Positions 11,467 through 23,212 of a stretch of 64,000 nt of DNA are shown here, piece by piece. Below the pieces are notes generated by a model that saw only the letters and a program-made list of their open reading frames with translations, made no database searches and was not told the DNA's origin. A program made the position numbers and the translations under genes. Origin of the DNA: Clitopilus passeckerianus (Eukaryota > Basidiomycota > Agaricomycetes > Agaricales > Entolomataceae); NCBI GenBank assembly GCA_944990035.1, contig CALYLX010000053.1:118821-182820 (forward strand), given 5' to 3'. Within the stretch, counting starts at the first letter, position 1. Every line of letters starts with the position of its first letter.

Positions 11467-13279
11467 ATGTTTAGATACTCTGTTCTTCTAGTACTTTCTT
11501 CTGCTCTTGGCCTGGCATCTGCACAGGATCTGGGCGTTCCTTTGAGTTGGAGGGTTTGTTTGTCTTCCTTCCGTTTGAAGTGGACTCTGATATTAAAACG
11601 GTTGACTCTAATTATCGCTACAGGAGTTCAGTAACTCTCGCCCCCTCTCCGAACGTATCACGATCTCCCAGAATGCAATCAACGAGCTTACACCTCAGTT
11701 GAACTCAGCAACCGGAGAATTCAACGGTAAGCTCATCCTTCGCTCGATACTACTGTCCCCGAGTTTATTCGATAATTGAGGGATTGGCTTCTGGCAATCT
11801 GGGAATGCATGGTCGGCTATGGCCAACCACAACCATTTTGCTGGTACAAATACATACCAGAGTCAAGTTGTTGACAATCTCAAGAACGTGTTTAGTCTTC
11901 GTGCAAATTATGATGAATATGGGTCAGTAGATTCTTTCACTTTCTTTGTCGAATATTTCACTAATTGACTCAGGGCGAGCCTTCGTGCGATACAATAACA
12001 GCAACCTTTCTAATTTCCCTGCTGGAAAGTATAATGTCGACGCACTGTGCGTATTGAGCTCTGCTTTCTTGCACCCCAACTTCTCCTGACTCGTTTAACA
12101 GGTGGTGGGCCACAGCAGCGTACTACGGTTATCGAGCCTAGTACCTACGGCGACACCACACTGTTAGCGAATGCGGTTGCTACCTGGAATCACGTTACAA
12201 ACTAGTGGGCACACTTGAGGCGACTTACTAGAGCACCGTTGACCTGGGCTCCAAATCAGTGTGATCACGCCTTCCCAAGCTAGCGCTGGTCAGACGTCCG
12301 TCAAGTCGTTCAACCTGTCGGGCACCTGTGATGGTGCCTCCATGGCTGGTGGGGTATTTTGGGTATGTCCCTTGAAGATCAGATTGGCCGTTTTGCTGAG
12401 TTAAGAATTGCTCCCAGCGCCCTACAGCTGATGATCAGTCTGTCAATTCGATTACCACTGGGTTAGTTTATCCTACAAATGTTGGGATGATCAACTCGAT
12501 ATCTAACCCAATTACAGACTCTACATTACACTCTCCGCATTCCTTGCCGATGCAACCAAGGATTCCAAGTACACAAATACTACTATCGCTAGCACAAACT
12601 GGATCAAGTCGCTGAACCTCAACTCCAACAACCTCGTTCTTGACACCGTGAACGGCCACGACTGTAGTCGCTCCCCAGACTGGATCTTTACTTACAATTC
12701 CGGCAAATTCATCGAGGGTTTGAGTGTTTTGGCCGACGTCAGTGGGGATTCTCAGTGGAGAGATTTGTGAGTCGGTTTAAATATAGTTGGTGGAGGATTT
12801 GAGAGGTATTGACGAGCATGATAGGATGGTGAACATTGCTGCAGTTGCTATGAAGAACCCTCCCCGGCAAGGGTCAAATGGTGTGTCATAACCGGAGGAG
12901 CTAGCCCTAACAGTAACAACGACGGTGTTGGGTTCAAATGTGGGTGTATTAGCCTCGATTTCTCGTCTGGAATCAGCTAACTCTTAACCAAACTAGCCGT
13001 CCTTATCCGGGGTCTCCTGGAGGCATACGTTCGAAACGCCGGGAATAACGACTTCCGTATTCTGATCCACAACTACGTTGACGTCCAGGTAAGGGTAACC
13101 TCCACTTCCAACGATGTTCAAGTTCTGAAGAGGAATGACATTAGTACAATGCCTTGCTCGAACTTGCTGCCAGCGGGAACGACTACTCCTCTAGCTGGCC
13201 CGGACCTCCTCAAGGTTTCACATCCTGGGGTCAACTTGCAGCTCTCGATGTCATGGTGGCTGCTATTGTTGCTAACTGA
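11467..13279 (+). pseudogene. GH76 family alpha-1,6-mannanase-like gene, disrupted
   Basis: Remnant of a secreted glycoside hydrolase family 76 enzyme; the family cleaves alpha-1,6-mannan. It begins with a signal peptide (MFRYSVLLVLSSALGLASA) and keeps GH76 features: FWQSGNAWSAMAN, ALWWATAAYYGYR, GASMAGGVFW, GLYITLSAFLADAT, HDCSRSPDWIFTYNSGKFIEGL, QGSNGV, and a C-terminus ending in WGQLAALDVMVAAIVAN. About ten exons can be traced with normal introns. The frame is broken at 12139-12145, where seven extra bases give TAG after GYRA, and at about 12883-12891, where two extra bases give TAA after NGV. The junction of exon 3 (ending near 11922) and the exon at 11974 also cannot be joined in frame. 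It sits between the two kinase copies. Promoter and splice sites look intact, so inactivation is probably recent. Confidence 0.85.
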
Positions 13280-14266
13280 AGCTGAGGGTATGGCCACTCT
13301 CAATATGCTGCAGCTAGTAGGAGAGGCGGAGGAATAAAGCATCCGGATCAGATTGGAGGCAAAACTGTTCGTTGGTGACAAAATATAAGAGACGTATTCA
13401 CTATATGAGAACCGACAAGAAATGAATGAATATGCCAGCTCATGGCGCCTTTAATTGCAAGTTCGAGTTCGAGTTGTAGTTATCGAGAAATCAATCGAAG
13501 ACCTCGGCCTTGGACCTGTTGTCCATAAGCGCCACATTTGTTCGTTCATGTGCAGAATCTGACCATGCCAATGGCGAGAAGCAGATATTTCCCAGCGGCG
13601 AGCCGTTCCGAGCATTATTCTCGGCCCTTAAAGTATGCGTGTTCCTTCAGATTGGTCGGCGGAGCAAAACGACGAGCGACTCATGCTGTCGTTTAGGCTA
13701 GCCTTGTCCTTCAGTGCAATCTTCAACCCCAAACTGTTCCCGCTGTGCCTCATGGCTGTCCGAGAGCGTCTAACCACCTGGCTCAAACGGAGTTGGCAAA
13801 GCGCTGAGTTGCAGGTACAGTATCCGTCTAAAACCGAGGACAAGCATGCAGGTGCAGACGCCACAGTCGGAATAACCTTATTCAGGAAATCCTGATCAAT
13901 GACAGTCATGGGAATCGGTCACGATTTTATCCTTACTGTTCATTCAGTCAGCTTCGCCAGACCAGGTGATATCCTCGAGAGCAGTGGAAAACACTTTGAA
14001 AGCTATTATCGGCAACGTGCGGAGGGAAAGATAGAAATGATTCACCCACTTGTAGACTGAGATCACCATGAGGCAGAACAGCACGTCCCGGAGATTTCAG
14101 GTCCTTGAGCCACATCTGGTCCCTAGGCGCCCAGAATTCACTCCTCCCTCCAAATGAAAATATTAATAAATCATTATAACAATAGTAAATTAAATACACG
14201 GGTATCAAGCCTATTGAAGTTATCGAGTTACCTTCAACCGGAGTTGGTATGATTCTACTGAACTGG
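13280..14266. other. Intergenic between GH76 pseudogene and kinase 2
   Basis: 987 nt without a recognisable gene. The stretch 13340-13460 resembles 16805-16945: agattggaggcaaaactgtt versus agattagaggcaggactgtt, then related A-rich sequence and a caattg/taattgc block. It therefore belongs to the ancient duplication. Small Cys-containing open frames (for example 13628-13909, minus) have no splice or domain support. Confidence 0.5.
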
Positions 14267-15806
14267 CTAAGGACGAGACTGCGAATTTGCGGGGTCTGGG
14301 ACGTATACCCAAGAATTCGCTAAGCTGTGGCATGTTCGCCCGGCCCCCTCAATCTGAGATTGCACAGTTTCTATAGAGGGGCGATCCGTAGAAATTTGCT
14401 TCCAGCATTGCAATAATAGATCCAGGAAATTGTCGGTGATTCCCAATTCTTCCCATTCTGGCTTTAGACTCGACAATTCGGCCGGTAAGACACCTTTTAT
14501 CTTCTTCACGTACACCGTGGGGGTGTAAGTAATGCAAGCGTAAGGTATTTCGCCAGAGAAGATCTACAGTGTATGAGACTTTGGGCTGGATAAAATATGA
14601 ATGGCTCACCTCGTAACATGTGCAAGCCCAAGAATAGATATCGGTTGATTTGGTATTCTTCATTGGCCCTGATTCTGAGACCAGTTCGGGAGCTTGCCAT
14701 CGGACCGTCCCACCAATCGACGCTGCAGCAGACTGAGAAGACCAATCTAAGATTTTAGAGTCGTATATTGAGGAAAGACCAAAATCCGCTAGGCATGCTG
14801 CCCCTGATAGATTGACAAGAACATTAGCCTATAGATATGATTAATATGCGTATATAACGTGTGTAAATAACGACCGCTTACCCCCTTGAGATCACCGTGT
14901 ATAACGTCGCGATCATGCAAGTACTCTAAGCCGGCGGTAATGTCTGCAATCTTTTTAGAGTCATGCAGGTAAGTATGACGCTGTAGACGTTCGATAACGA
15001 CGTACCAGTGCAAGGCGATCCGCGTTGGGGTTCTTTGCTATGTATTCCACAACGTTCCCGTTTTCAGCCCATGGAGAAACAAGACATGGACTAGAATCCA
15101 GCTCGCAAATCCCAAAGAATGGGACGATATTACCATGTGAGAGCTGGCCCCAAAGCACAGCTTCCTTAGCGTAGAACTACAGGTGGGGGCGTCAGTGTCC
15201 TGAATTGCAGCCTGCTCGAATAATTTCACCTTCATTATCTTCTCACGATTTGAGTTCTGATAAACCTTGATCTTCTTTAAGCAGACGGATTCGCCATTGC
15301 GTTCGCCTCGGTATACCTCCCCATAGGTGCCGCTTGAGACAGCCTCTTTGTCAAGGACGCGAACATTCCGACATCCGTAGAAGGCGGGAAAAAGGCTGGC
15401 CCTCTCAGAAAGCCTTTGTATGGCTACTATCACCTGCCTCCATATCGGAGAGGTAGACGCAGTGTTGTCCAATCGCTGCGAGTACAAAAGGATAATAAGT
15501 CGACCTCAAGCCGTAGTTTAGGTATTTTTTTCATTACCGTTTGCAAACTGTCTAACATTTTCTGGGCCTGTGGGCCGCGAAGCTTCAGAAGCTCTCTGTA
15601 CTCCGCTTTGTCCTCCAGGCACTGGGGAATATCATATGGGCTATCGCTGAAGGGGGCCGAAAGTGTGATGAGCGTTGTCACTACATGTCCTTCCTGGAAA
15701 CCCCCTACCCTCCTGGTAAAAACAGGCTCTTCCTTTGCCGACGAAGCCTGTGGTCATGATCTGGGTCACCAAGACTATCCTCTGTCGTTTGGACACTGGC
15801 CGGCAT
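14267..15806 (-). CDS. TKL-type protein kinase, tandem copy 2
   Basis: Paralogue of the kinase at 8706-10273. Exons 15709-15806, 15538-15646, 15230-15475, 15006-15176, 14882-14950, 14610-14828, 14267-14563 give 402 aa. Three exons (109, 246 and about 170 nt) have the same or nearly the same length as in copy 1. Motifs: SSGTYGEVYRGER glycine loop, VCLKKIKVYQ Lys, ITAGLEYLHDRDVIHGDLKG catalytic loop (HGD), LADFGLSSIYDSKI, RWQAPELV, and LLLQCWKQISTDRPS. The region after the APE helix (IFSGEIPYACITY) and the C-terminal tail differ from copy 1. All catalytic residues are kept, so it is probably active. The junction between exons 4 and 5 has an alternative reading, so a few residues near DRLAL are uncertain. 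Confidence 0.9.
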
Positions 15807-16260
15807 CTTCACATTCCTTCTTCGAGTTATTCAGAGCAAGGAAGCGGGCGGTGAGGGAGTCGGAATGTGATTGTTTGAGGTAGTTTGGCTTCAGTGCATC
15901 CTTGAAACAAGGCCTCGTGGGCAAGCATAGCGACGGCGCCTAACGGAATGTAACCCGGGAGGCTGGGAACTTTCAAAGGTATGTCTTCCTTGTGATCGAG
16001 TGTAAGACGAGAATGCTACCGATGTCCTTGTCATCCCCACAGATCGGAATCATCATTCCTTGTCATCAAACAGAGCCAACCTATCGTTGAAGTCGTACAG
16101 ATTTCAATGAGGCTAAGAAGGCAGTTACTGCAAGGAAGGCAGAGAGAAGAATAGCAGGTCCATGATATTCAAGTTAACGCTACTCATGATGGATGATCGA
16201 TGGTGCCGCTCACGTAATCATCGATTACTGTATCACGTGCATTGACAGGCATTAGCAAGG
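14267..16260. repeat. Kinase duplication unit 2 (diverged)
   Basis: Partner of 8706-10800, with shared kinase exons and upstream blocks. In unit 1 the GH76 gene follows the upstream flank; in unit 2 the equivalent interval (about 16270-16800) holds no GH76 sequence. The flanking segment 16805-16945 does match 13340-13460. GH76 was therefore either lost from unit 2 or gained in unit 1. Confidence 0.55.
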
Positions 16261-17015
16261 TCAAAGCTTGCAAGTGCAATGAGAACAACAAACTCAGAGT
16301 GATTCGATGCTCTCCAAGTCTCTCGTTCCTTGAGGAATTGATACTTAGCTTGAATTTACTGTCAATTCCAGCTATCTTCGGACGCACATGATGTGAAGTA
16401 TCTGAGGGCAATTAGCCAGATCACTCACAGTATATCTGTACTGAAGTTTCGGAAATCTGGACCTTGCCTCAGGACCATATGTTCACTGCAATTTATATTT
16501 CGTACCTGCACACGTAAAATAGCAGGGAAAGTTACGACAACCTGTAAGTTAAAATGGCTGTGGTCGTACGCCGGAGCTTGCTTTAATGTAAATGCGCCGC
16601 CCAGGACCCTCATGGCACCTTGGAGCATTCAAGCTTCTTGTGAAGGTCCCAAGAGGTATAACGACGAGGCATGACCTGGAGAAAGAGCTAGATAATATTG
16701 CAATAATGAGGTTGCAGCACTATAGTCTCTGCCTCTCTGCACGGGATCTAAGGACTCCCTACGTGTTGCATTTAGGACTCGGAGTCACCCTGAGGCAAGA
16801 TCCAAGTCAGATTAGAGGCAGGACTGTTCGATGGTGTCAAAAAAAGAGAGATTTATTGGCCAGGAGAAACAATAAGATGCGAATGAATAACTAGATGAAT
16901 AAATAGATAAACACGACGAAGGGTGCTTTCAATTGCGAGTGCTAGTTAGAGAAATTAAGAATAATAGCTTTTAAATGTCCTTGGATGGAACCCCGTTTTT
17001 GTCCACATTTACTGA
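15807..17015. other. Intergenic between kinase 2 and S12-like gene A
   Basis: 1.2 kb with kinase-flank remnants on the left and the A-rich 16805-16945 segment on the right. No gene recognised. The open frame at 16393-16674 has no domain. Confidence 0.45.
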
Positions 17016-19221
17016 TTAGTTGTCCTCCATAGCGTTGGTGTCGTTATCGGCGTTGGTGTCGGCATCAGCATCGGAAGCAGCGTCCGTATCAGCATCCTTC
17101 TGAGCATCAGCGTCAGGGGAGGCAGAGGTGTCACTGCCGTTGGTGACCTTGTTCCAGTAGACCTCAGCACGCGCTTGAACAGTGTCACCGATGGGCTTGG
17201 GAACACCAGCAGATGCACCGTCCCAAAGACCGGCCCAGAAGCCAGCCATACCCATGAAGAACTTGCCCTCGACGACCTCGGTCTCAGCAATCATCAAGTT
17301 GTCGCTCTTGGACTTGTCGTTGTAGGTCCAGAATGGCTCGGAAGGGTCGTTGGTGGGCTAAAAGAGGGAGGCTCATAAGTACATTGGAATGATAGGGTGA
17401 AGATAGGAACATACAGTGGAGATGAGAAGAGAGACGTTCCAGAGGTCGGCGTTGAAGTGCTCAACACGGATGTGCGAGAACCAGGGAGAGTCGACGGCAC
17501 CATAGAGGGTAGGAATATCCGGGCGGACACCGCCGGGGAGGACAGTGGTCAAGTTAGACTGGAGTCCCTTGCAGTACTCGCTTGGGTTGGGGTTGACGGG
17601 CTGGACGAGGCAGAGCTCCAAATCGTAATAGCCAGGATTGTTCCAAACACCAGCAAAGTCGGTGAAGTCGGCGCTTGGAAGTGTGGCATTTTCAGGACGA
17701 GGGGTAGCGGGAGTGGGAGGAATTGAGCGTTTCTCGATCCAGCGTGTGTTCCAGTCGATGGGATCAAGGTCGAGGACCTTGTCGATGACATGGTTTTTTA
17801 TGATCTCGCCGATAGTCTTGCCGAATTCACCGTCGTTTGTAAGGACGGAAACACCGAAGTTGTCATCGGGGAGACGGGAGATCTGAGTGTTGAAGCCGCG
17901 AATGAATCCACCATGCTCAATGATGAGGTGACCACGGTAGGTGATTTGAAGTTGAGCAGCACCGTAGATAATGGATGAGTATTCCGGCCATTCGCTGAAA
18001 GAAACGCGATCGTCAGTAAGGAAAAGAATGGAGGGAAGGGTTGAGACTCACGGGTTACCCTCCTGAACGCTAATGGCTGTGGCGATCTTACTCAGAACAC
18101 CTTCAGGAATGACGGTCTCGTTGGTATCTGGGTGCCTTCCGTCATTGAGTAGTGTGCGGAGCCATTGAGCCATGTCCACTGCGCTGGTGATCACTCCTCC
18201 AGCACCGGAGAGAACTGAGCAAAGCAGGTAAGAAAGATTCCAGGTCTGAGATCCCGAAGGCGACTTACCACTGCCGTCCTCCCCACCCGTGGTTGAAGTC
18301 CAGTATTGAGCAGCCCTTGGCTTTCCAGCAAAAGCATCGGCATATGCATTAATGCCTTCGCGGACCATTCCATCGGCTCGCTGACCGAGCGAGTTGGCAA
18401 GTTGATACGAGTAAGTGGAGTGTGTCATGTTGAGTTTGTCGAAGACGTTCTCCTTGACGTAGCGGGCGAATGGAACACCGGTGAGCTTGGGAATGATGTA
18501 CGAGAGGGTGGTGTACATGTTGTTGTTGTACTGCCAAATATCGCGGAACTCGGCTGACTGACGAAGGTATTGGATTTTGCCGATCTAGAAAGCGAGATGA
18601 GAAATTAAAGACTCGGAGAGAGAAGATAATACATACAACTTCCTCAACAGTATCTGAGTACCTGTAGCTGAAGTCATGGAGTGGGTAGCCAGTGCGATGA
18701 GTGGCAAGATCAAGGATGTTGGACTCCGTGGCGGCCACTTGATCCGTCAAGTTAAACTGAGGGATGATGTCCTTGATCTTGGTGGTCCAGTCGATTTGGG
18801 GTGTCAATGTCTCGTTGTGGATGAGGATACCGTTAGCCACAATATTGAACAACTATGGAGAGATCGTAAGAATGCATTTTGGGAAAACATGTACCCGATT
18901 ACAAACCTTAGAGTTGGAACCAATGTTGAAGGTAGACCTATCGGTCATCTTCTTGCCATCGGCAGTGGCTCTGCCGTAGCCCTTCGTCTCGATGTCGACC
19001 CATTTGCCAGTTTCGTCCCTTCGCACGAAAGCGATGGCAACACCACCAGGAGACTTCCAGTCTGCGAGGACCTTGTTGACGAAGTCATCGGTTTCCTGGT
19101 CGAGGACGGTGTATGCCGCCTTGTCATCGGTAATGGCGGCTGGAGCTGCCAGGGCTCCCTGGATTAGAGAGGTCCAGAGAAGGTAGGAAGGCACCAATGT
19201 GAGTAACGCTTTGAGTTGCAT
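17016..19221 (-). CDS. Secreted serine beta-lactamase-fold (peptidase S12 / LACTB-like) protein, copy A
   Basis: Exons 18907-19221, 18637-18852, 18269-18584, 18052-18214, 17415-17994, 17016-17357 give 643 aa. A signal peptide (MQLKALLTLVPSYLLW then ALAAPA) implies secretion. The class C/S12 triad is visible: nucleophile motif SNSK in FNIGSNSK, at the end of exon 1; a YNN motif in WQYNNNMYTTLSYI; and HGG in IIEHGGFIRGFNTQI. The C-terminal half (WNNPGYYDLELCLVQP onwards) resembles the lipocalin-like extension found on such proteins. The extreme C-terminus is an Asp/Ala/Thr-rich low-complexity tail (DADAQKDADTDAASDADAD). Family members include esterases, D-aminopeptidases and lactamase-like hydrolases, so the substrate is unknown. 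Copy B lies about 4 kb away and differs mainly in tail length. The opposite strand contains a long open frame that is only a shadow. Confidence 0.9.
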
Positions 19222-20999
19222 GGCAGAAAGAAATATCTATGAATGACTCTAAATAGATAAAAGAGAACAGGAGCAGAGGATGTAGAACAAGGGACCTACG
19301 ACGAAGGCTTTTATACCGGAAAGCTTTTGCGCCATAGCCACCTCTACGAGAGAGTTGACAGTCGGCAATATAAGTGGGGGTCACTTGTCCGTAGATTCGA
19401 CGGATTCAGAGGATAGCTACAGCGAAGTGCATGCCGGGGGAGAGCAGCGAGTTGACCTTTTCCGATGATGGGCGGGCCACGTCCTGACACACGTCGGGGG
19501 AAACTCAGACTGCCAACGTTTGTAATGACAACAGCAGTACTCTCGGTCCGCAGTGTAAGAAAATCTAAAATTAATCGCGCCAAGACAGAGGTGTATTGGG
19601 AGAAGTTGATGGCAATGAGTAGACAGGCATAGAGATATAGTGTGCTCGCCCGCGTGTTTTTCCCTACGTTTTGTGGGAGTGAGTATGGGATGAATAATTA
19701 TGAATATGCATACAGCGAGACTTACATCTATAAGTAGTCCTTACTGAGAGTTGTAGTTCAAGCCTACGTCGATTGAAGGTCATCTACCTACCCCGATGCG
19801 CTTGACAGTTCGTTAGCCGAATCGAGGATAACTCGATGGCTTTGGCAGGTGGAACTCCCATATTCTCGGTATGGTCTACCCCAGAGACTTTGACCAACTG
19901 TTGTATGTGAATGGGGTACAATTTACAGATCTTCAGCAGATGCGTTGACCTTTCCTCAGGCGGCCGAGGGGCGATAATCCAATTTTTCTTGTTTGGCCAA
20001 CCCCGCCAGAAACGTGAGATGAAGTTAATGAATCCAGCTGAAGAACTACGGTAACGGCACGAGCAGGACGTTTCCGCCGTTGTATGAAGTTAGACGGAGT
20101 TCGCTGTCCGTTGACATCGTCAACGTTTTCCCTAAGTTCGATGGGGCACGAGCGCTACATTCAGCGCATTCTCGCGCGATGGCGCCTTCGAGAAGTGGAC
20201 TCACGGTGACACATGTCCGACAGTTTACTGCGTCCTGTCGTATGGCCGAGGTCAGTGACCGAGCAAAGCATCTGTAAACCGAGGTTCCAATTTCCGGAGA
20301 ACAAACCCGCCCTAAACCCGGCAACTCTGAATCCGGTAGGAGTATCTCCGCCCCGAAGGCCAGCGACTCACGATTTGAGTTTTGTGTCGTAGCTTCTTTC
20401 AGGTTGCTTCGCTGAAAGGCTCTCCGCCCCCTGGGAGGTGTTCTCCTGTTCGAGTCAATCACTCTCTATGGGTTATCCAGGTCGATCAAGTTGAAGGGCC
20501 CTTAGGCACAAAGCTTCGGCACTCCAGAGTCTCTGAAAAGACTCTGAGAGTCCCAGCTCTCCAGGTCAACTGTTGTTACTTACGCATAGCTCTTCAATAT
20601 TCAATACGCGGTTTATTCCCCGGGTCTCATCACACGACTACTAGGCGTTTACTCTTCGTTCACACTCCACAAAACGCCTACATACCCTAAGCTATGTCAA
20701 GGTTCTGAGACTTCACCATTGGGCCCAAACCGTCTGCTTTTGACTGTATCAGAACGCTGACGAGACAACACTACGCATAAAGTTCTTGAACATATATATA
20801 GACACAATCATTGCTTTATGAAGAGCCGTTCAGTATTGAGTATGTTCAACCAAGACAGGTGCCAAGATGAGAATAGATAAATAAATATTGCAGGATCGAC
20901 CCTTTTTACAGCGCAAAGATACTCGGACACTAATTCTAGATATCGCGAAATTAAATTAAATTTTATTGTCCTTGGCTCCAACCCCTTGTTGGTAGGACA
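19222..20999. other. Intergenic between the two S12-like genes
   Basis: Contains the promoter and upstream flank of copy A (to about 20280), which is duplicated upstream of copy B, then about 700 nt of unique sequence with no gene recognised. Confidence 0.5.
19308..19315 (-). promoter_or_regulatory. TATA box of S12-like gene A
   Basis: On the minus strand this reads TATAAAAG, about 90 nt upstream of the start codon ending at 19221. A GT-AG pair between it and the ATG suggests a 5' leader intron, as in copy B. The same box is present at copy B. Confidence 0.55.
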
Positions 21000-23146
21000 T
21001 TAGTTATCCTCAGTGCTATCGGCATCAGCGTCAGCATCAGCATCGTCAGAGGCGGGAGTATCGCTGCTGCCAGAGATCTTGTTCCAGTAGACCTCAGCAC
21101 GAGCTTGGACAGTGTCACCAATGGGCTTGGGAACACCAGCAGATGCACCGTCCCAAAGACCGGCCCAGAAGCCAGCCATACCCATGAAGAATTGGCCATC
21201 GACGACCTCGGTCTCGGCGATCATCAAGTTGTCGCTCTTGGACTTGTCGTTGTAGGTCCAGAATGGCTCGGAAGGGTCGTTGGTGGGCTAAAAGAGGGAG
21301 GCTTATAAGTACATTGGAATGATAGGGTGAAGATAGGAACATACAGTGGAGATGAGAAGAGAGACGTTCCAGAGGTCGGCGTTGAAGTGCTCAACACGGA
21401 TGTGCGAGAACCAGGGAGAGTCGACGGCACCATAGAGGGTAGGAATATCCGGGCGGACACCACCAGGGAGGACAGTGGTCAAGTTAGACTGGAGTCCCTT
21501 GCAGTACTCGCTTGGGTTGGGGTTGACCGGCTGGACGAGGCAAAGCTCCAAATCGTAATAGCCAGGATTGTTCCAAACACCAGCAAAGTCGGTGAAGTCG
21601 GCGCTTGGAAGTGTGGCATTTTCAGGGCGAGGGGTGGCGGGAGTGGGAGGGACCGAGCGCTTCTCGATCCAGCGTGTGTTCCAGTCGATGGGATCAAGGT
21701 CGAGGACCTTGTCAATGACGTGGTTTTTGATGATCTCACCGATGGTCTTGCCGTATTCACCATCGTTGGTAAGGACTGAGACACCGAAGTTGTCGTTGGG
21801 AAGGCGGGAGATCTGAGTGTTGAAGCCGCGAATGAATCCACCATGCTCAATGATGAGGTGACCACGGTAGGTAATCTGCAGCTGGGCAGCACCGTAGATG
21901 ATCGAGGAGTATTCAGGCCATTCACTGAAGGAAGTTGGGTGAGACCGGAGAGGGATGCGCAGGTAGAGTTACTTACGGGTTTCCTTCCTGAATCGAGATG
22001 GCCGTGGCGATCTTGCTGAGAACACCTTCGGGGATGACGGTTTCATTGGTATCCGGGTGCCTTCCGTCATTTAGAAGTGTGCGAAGCCATTGGGCCATGT
22101 CAACCGCGCTGGTGATGACACCTCCAGCACCAGCGAGAACTACACAAGAGTTGGTGAGCAATCATTGAGGTATAGGTTCTGAATGTTACTCACCACTACC
22201 GTCCTCACCACCAGAGGTAGCGGTCCAGTATTGAGCAGCCCTTGGCTTTCCGGCGAACGCATCAGCATATGCATTGATGCCCTCACGAACCATTCCGTCA
22301 GCTCGCTGACCGTGCGAGTTAGCGAGCTGGTAGGAGTAGGTCGAATGCGTCATATCAAGCTTGTCGAATACGTTCTCCTTGACGTAACGGGCGAATGGAA
22401 TGCCGGTGAGCTTGGGGATGATGTACGAGAGTGTGGTGTACATGTTGTTGTTATACTGCCAGATGTCGCGGAACTCGGCCGACTGACGAAGATATTGAAT
22501 TTTTCCGATCTGAAAAGCAAAATAAGGCTTTGTCGAAGAGCATAGCGACGGTACAACGTACGACTTCCTCAACGGTGTCTGAATACTTGTAGCTGAAGTC
22601 ATGAAGTGGGTAGCCAGTGCGATGGGTAGCGAGATCGAGGATGTTAGACTCAGTAGCAGCGACTTGATCCGTCAAGTTGAACTGGGGGATGATGTCCTTG
22701 ATCTTGGTTGTCCAGTCGATTTTGGGTGTCAATGTCTCATTGTGGATGAGGATACCGTTAGCTACAATGTTGAACAGCTATGGAGGGATCGTAAGAATGC
22801 ATGCTGGGAAAACATGTACTCGATTACAAACCTTAGAGTTGGAACCAATGTTGAAGGTAGACCTATCGGTCATCTTCTTGCCATCGGCAGTGGCTCTGCC
22901 GTAGCCCTTCGTCTCGATGTCGACCCATTTGCCAGTTTCGTCCCTTCGCACGAAAGCGATGGCGACACCACCGGGAGACTTCCAGTCTGCGAGGACCTTG
23001 TTGACGAAGTCATCGGTTTCTTGGTCAAGAATGGTGTAATCCTTCTTGTTGTCGGTAGAGCTTGCAGGTGCTGCGAGTGCTGCCGGGATCAAGGAGGCCC
23101 AGAGGAGGTAGGAAGGAACCAAGGCGAGTAATGCTCTAAGTTGCAT
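21000..23146 (-). CDS. Secreted serine beta-lactamase-fold (peptidase S12 / LACTB-like) protein, copy B
   Basis: Exons 22832-23146, 22562-22777, 22194-22509, 21977-22139, 21345-21924, 21000-21287 give 625 aa. The first five exons have exactly the same lengths as in copy A (315, 216, 316, 163, 580 nt), and most differences are silent or conservative. It has a signal peptide (MQLRALLALVPSYLLW), the nucleophile motif GSNSK, YNN in WQYNNNMY, and HGG in IEHGGFIRG. The terminal low-complexity tail is short (DADADADADSTEDN) against about 33 residues in copy A, so the tail repeat has expanded or contracted since duplication. Secretion and a hydrolase fold are firm; the substrate is unknown. Confidence 0.9.
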
Positions 23147-23162
23147 GGCCACAATCAAATCC

Positions 23163-23212
23163 CTAAAGAGATAAATAGATGAGGAGGAGAGGATGTAGGA
23201 TAGGGCACTCAC
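23163..23212 (-). other. Probable 5' leader intron of S12-like gene B
   Basis: On the minus strand, gtgagt at 23212 and ctctttag ending at 23163 bound a 50-nt interval between the TATA-like element (ggtataaagg, around 23221-23230) and the ATG. A similar GT...TTTAG interval lies upstream of copy A. Inferred from splice consensus only. Confidence 0.45.

Larger units (their letters stand above)
17016..20280. repeat. Tandem duplication unit A (S12-like gene plus promoter)
   Basis: Matches 21000-24255. The exons are nearly identical over long stretches, and introns and upstream flank are also related. Shared flank blocks include gacacacgtcgggg (about 19483 and 23398), ttagccgaatcgaggata (about 19813 and 23740) and a gatggcgcc/aatggcgtc block followed by gagaagtgga/gagaggtgga (about 20178 and 24136). 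Offset is about 3.98 kb. Outer boundaries are approximate. Confidence 0.8.

Noticed and set aside
13628..13909. Small Cys-containing minus-strand frame, considered as a hydrophobin or small secreted protein
   Set aside because: The cysteine spacing does not fit a hydrophobin or CFEM pattern and there is no signal peptide.
18676..19167. Long open frame opposite exons 1-2 of S12-like gene A (and its counterpart at 22601-23131)
   Set aside because: It exists in both copies only because the sense exons are conserved; it shows no domain and runs across the sense introns.
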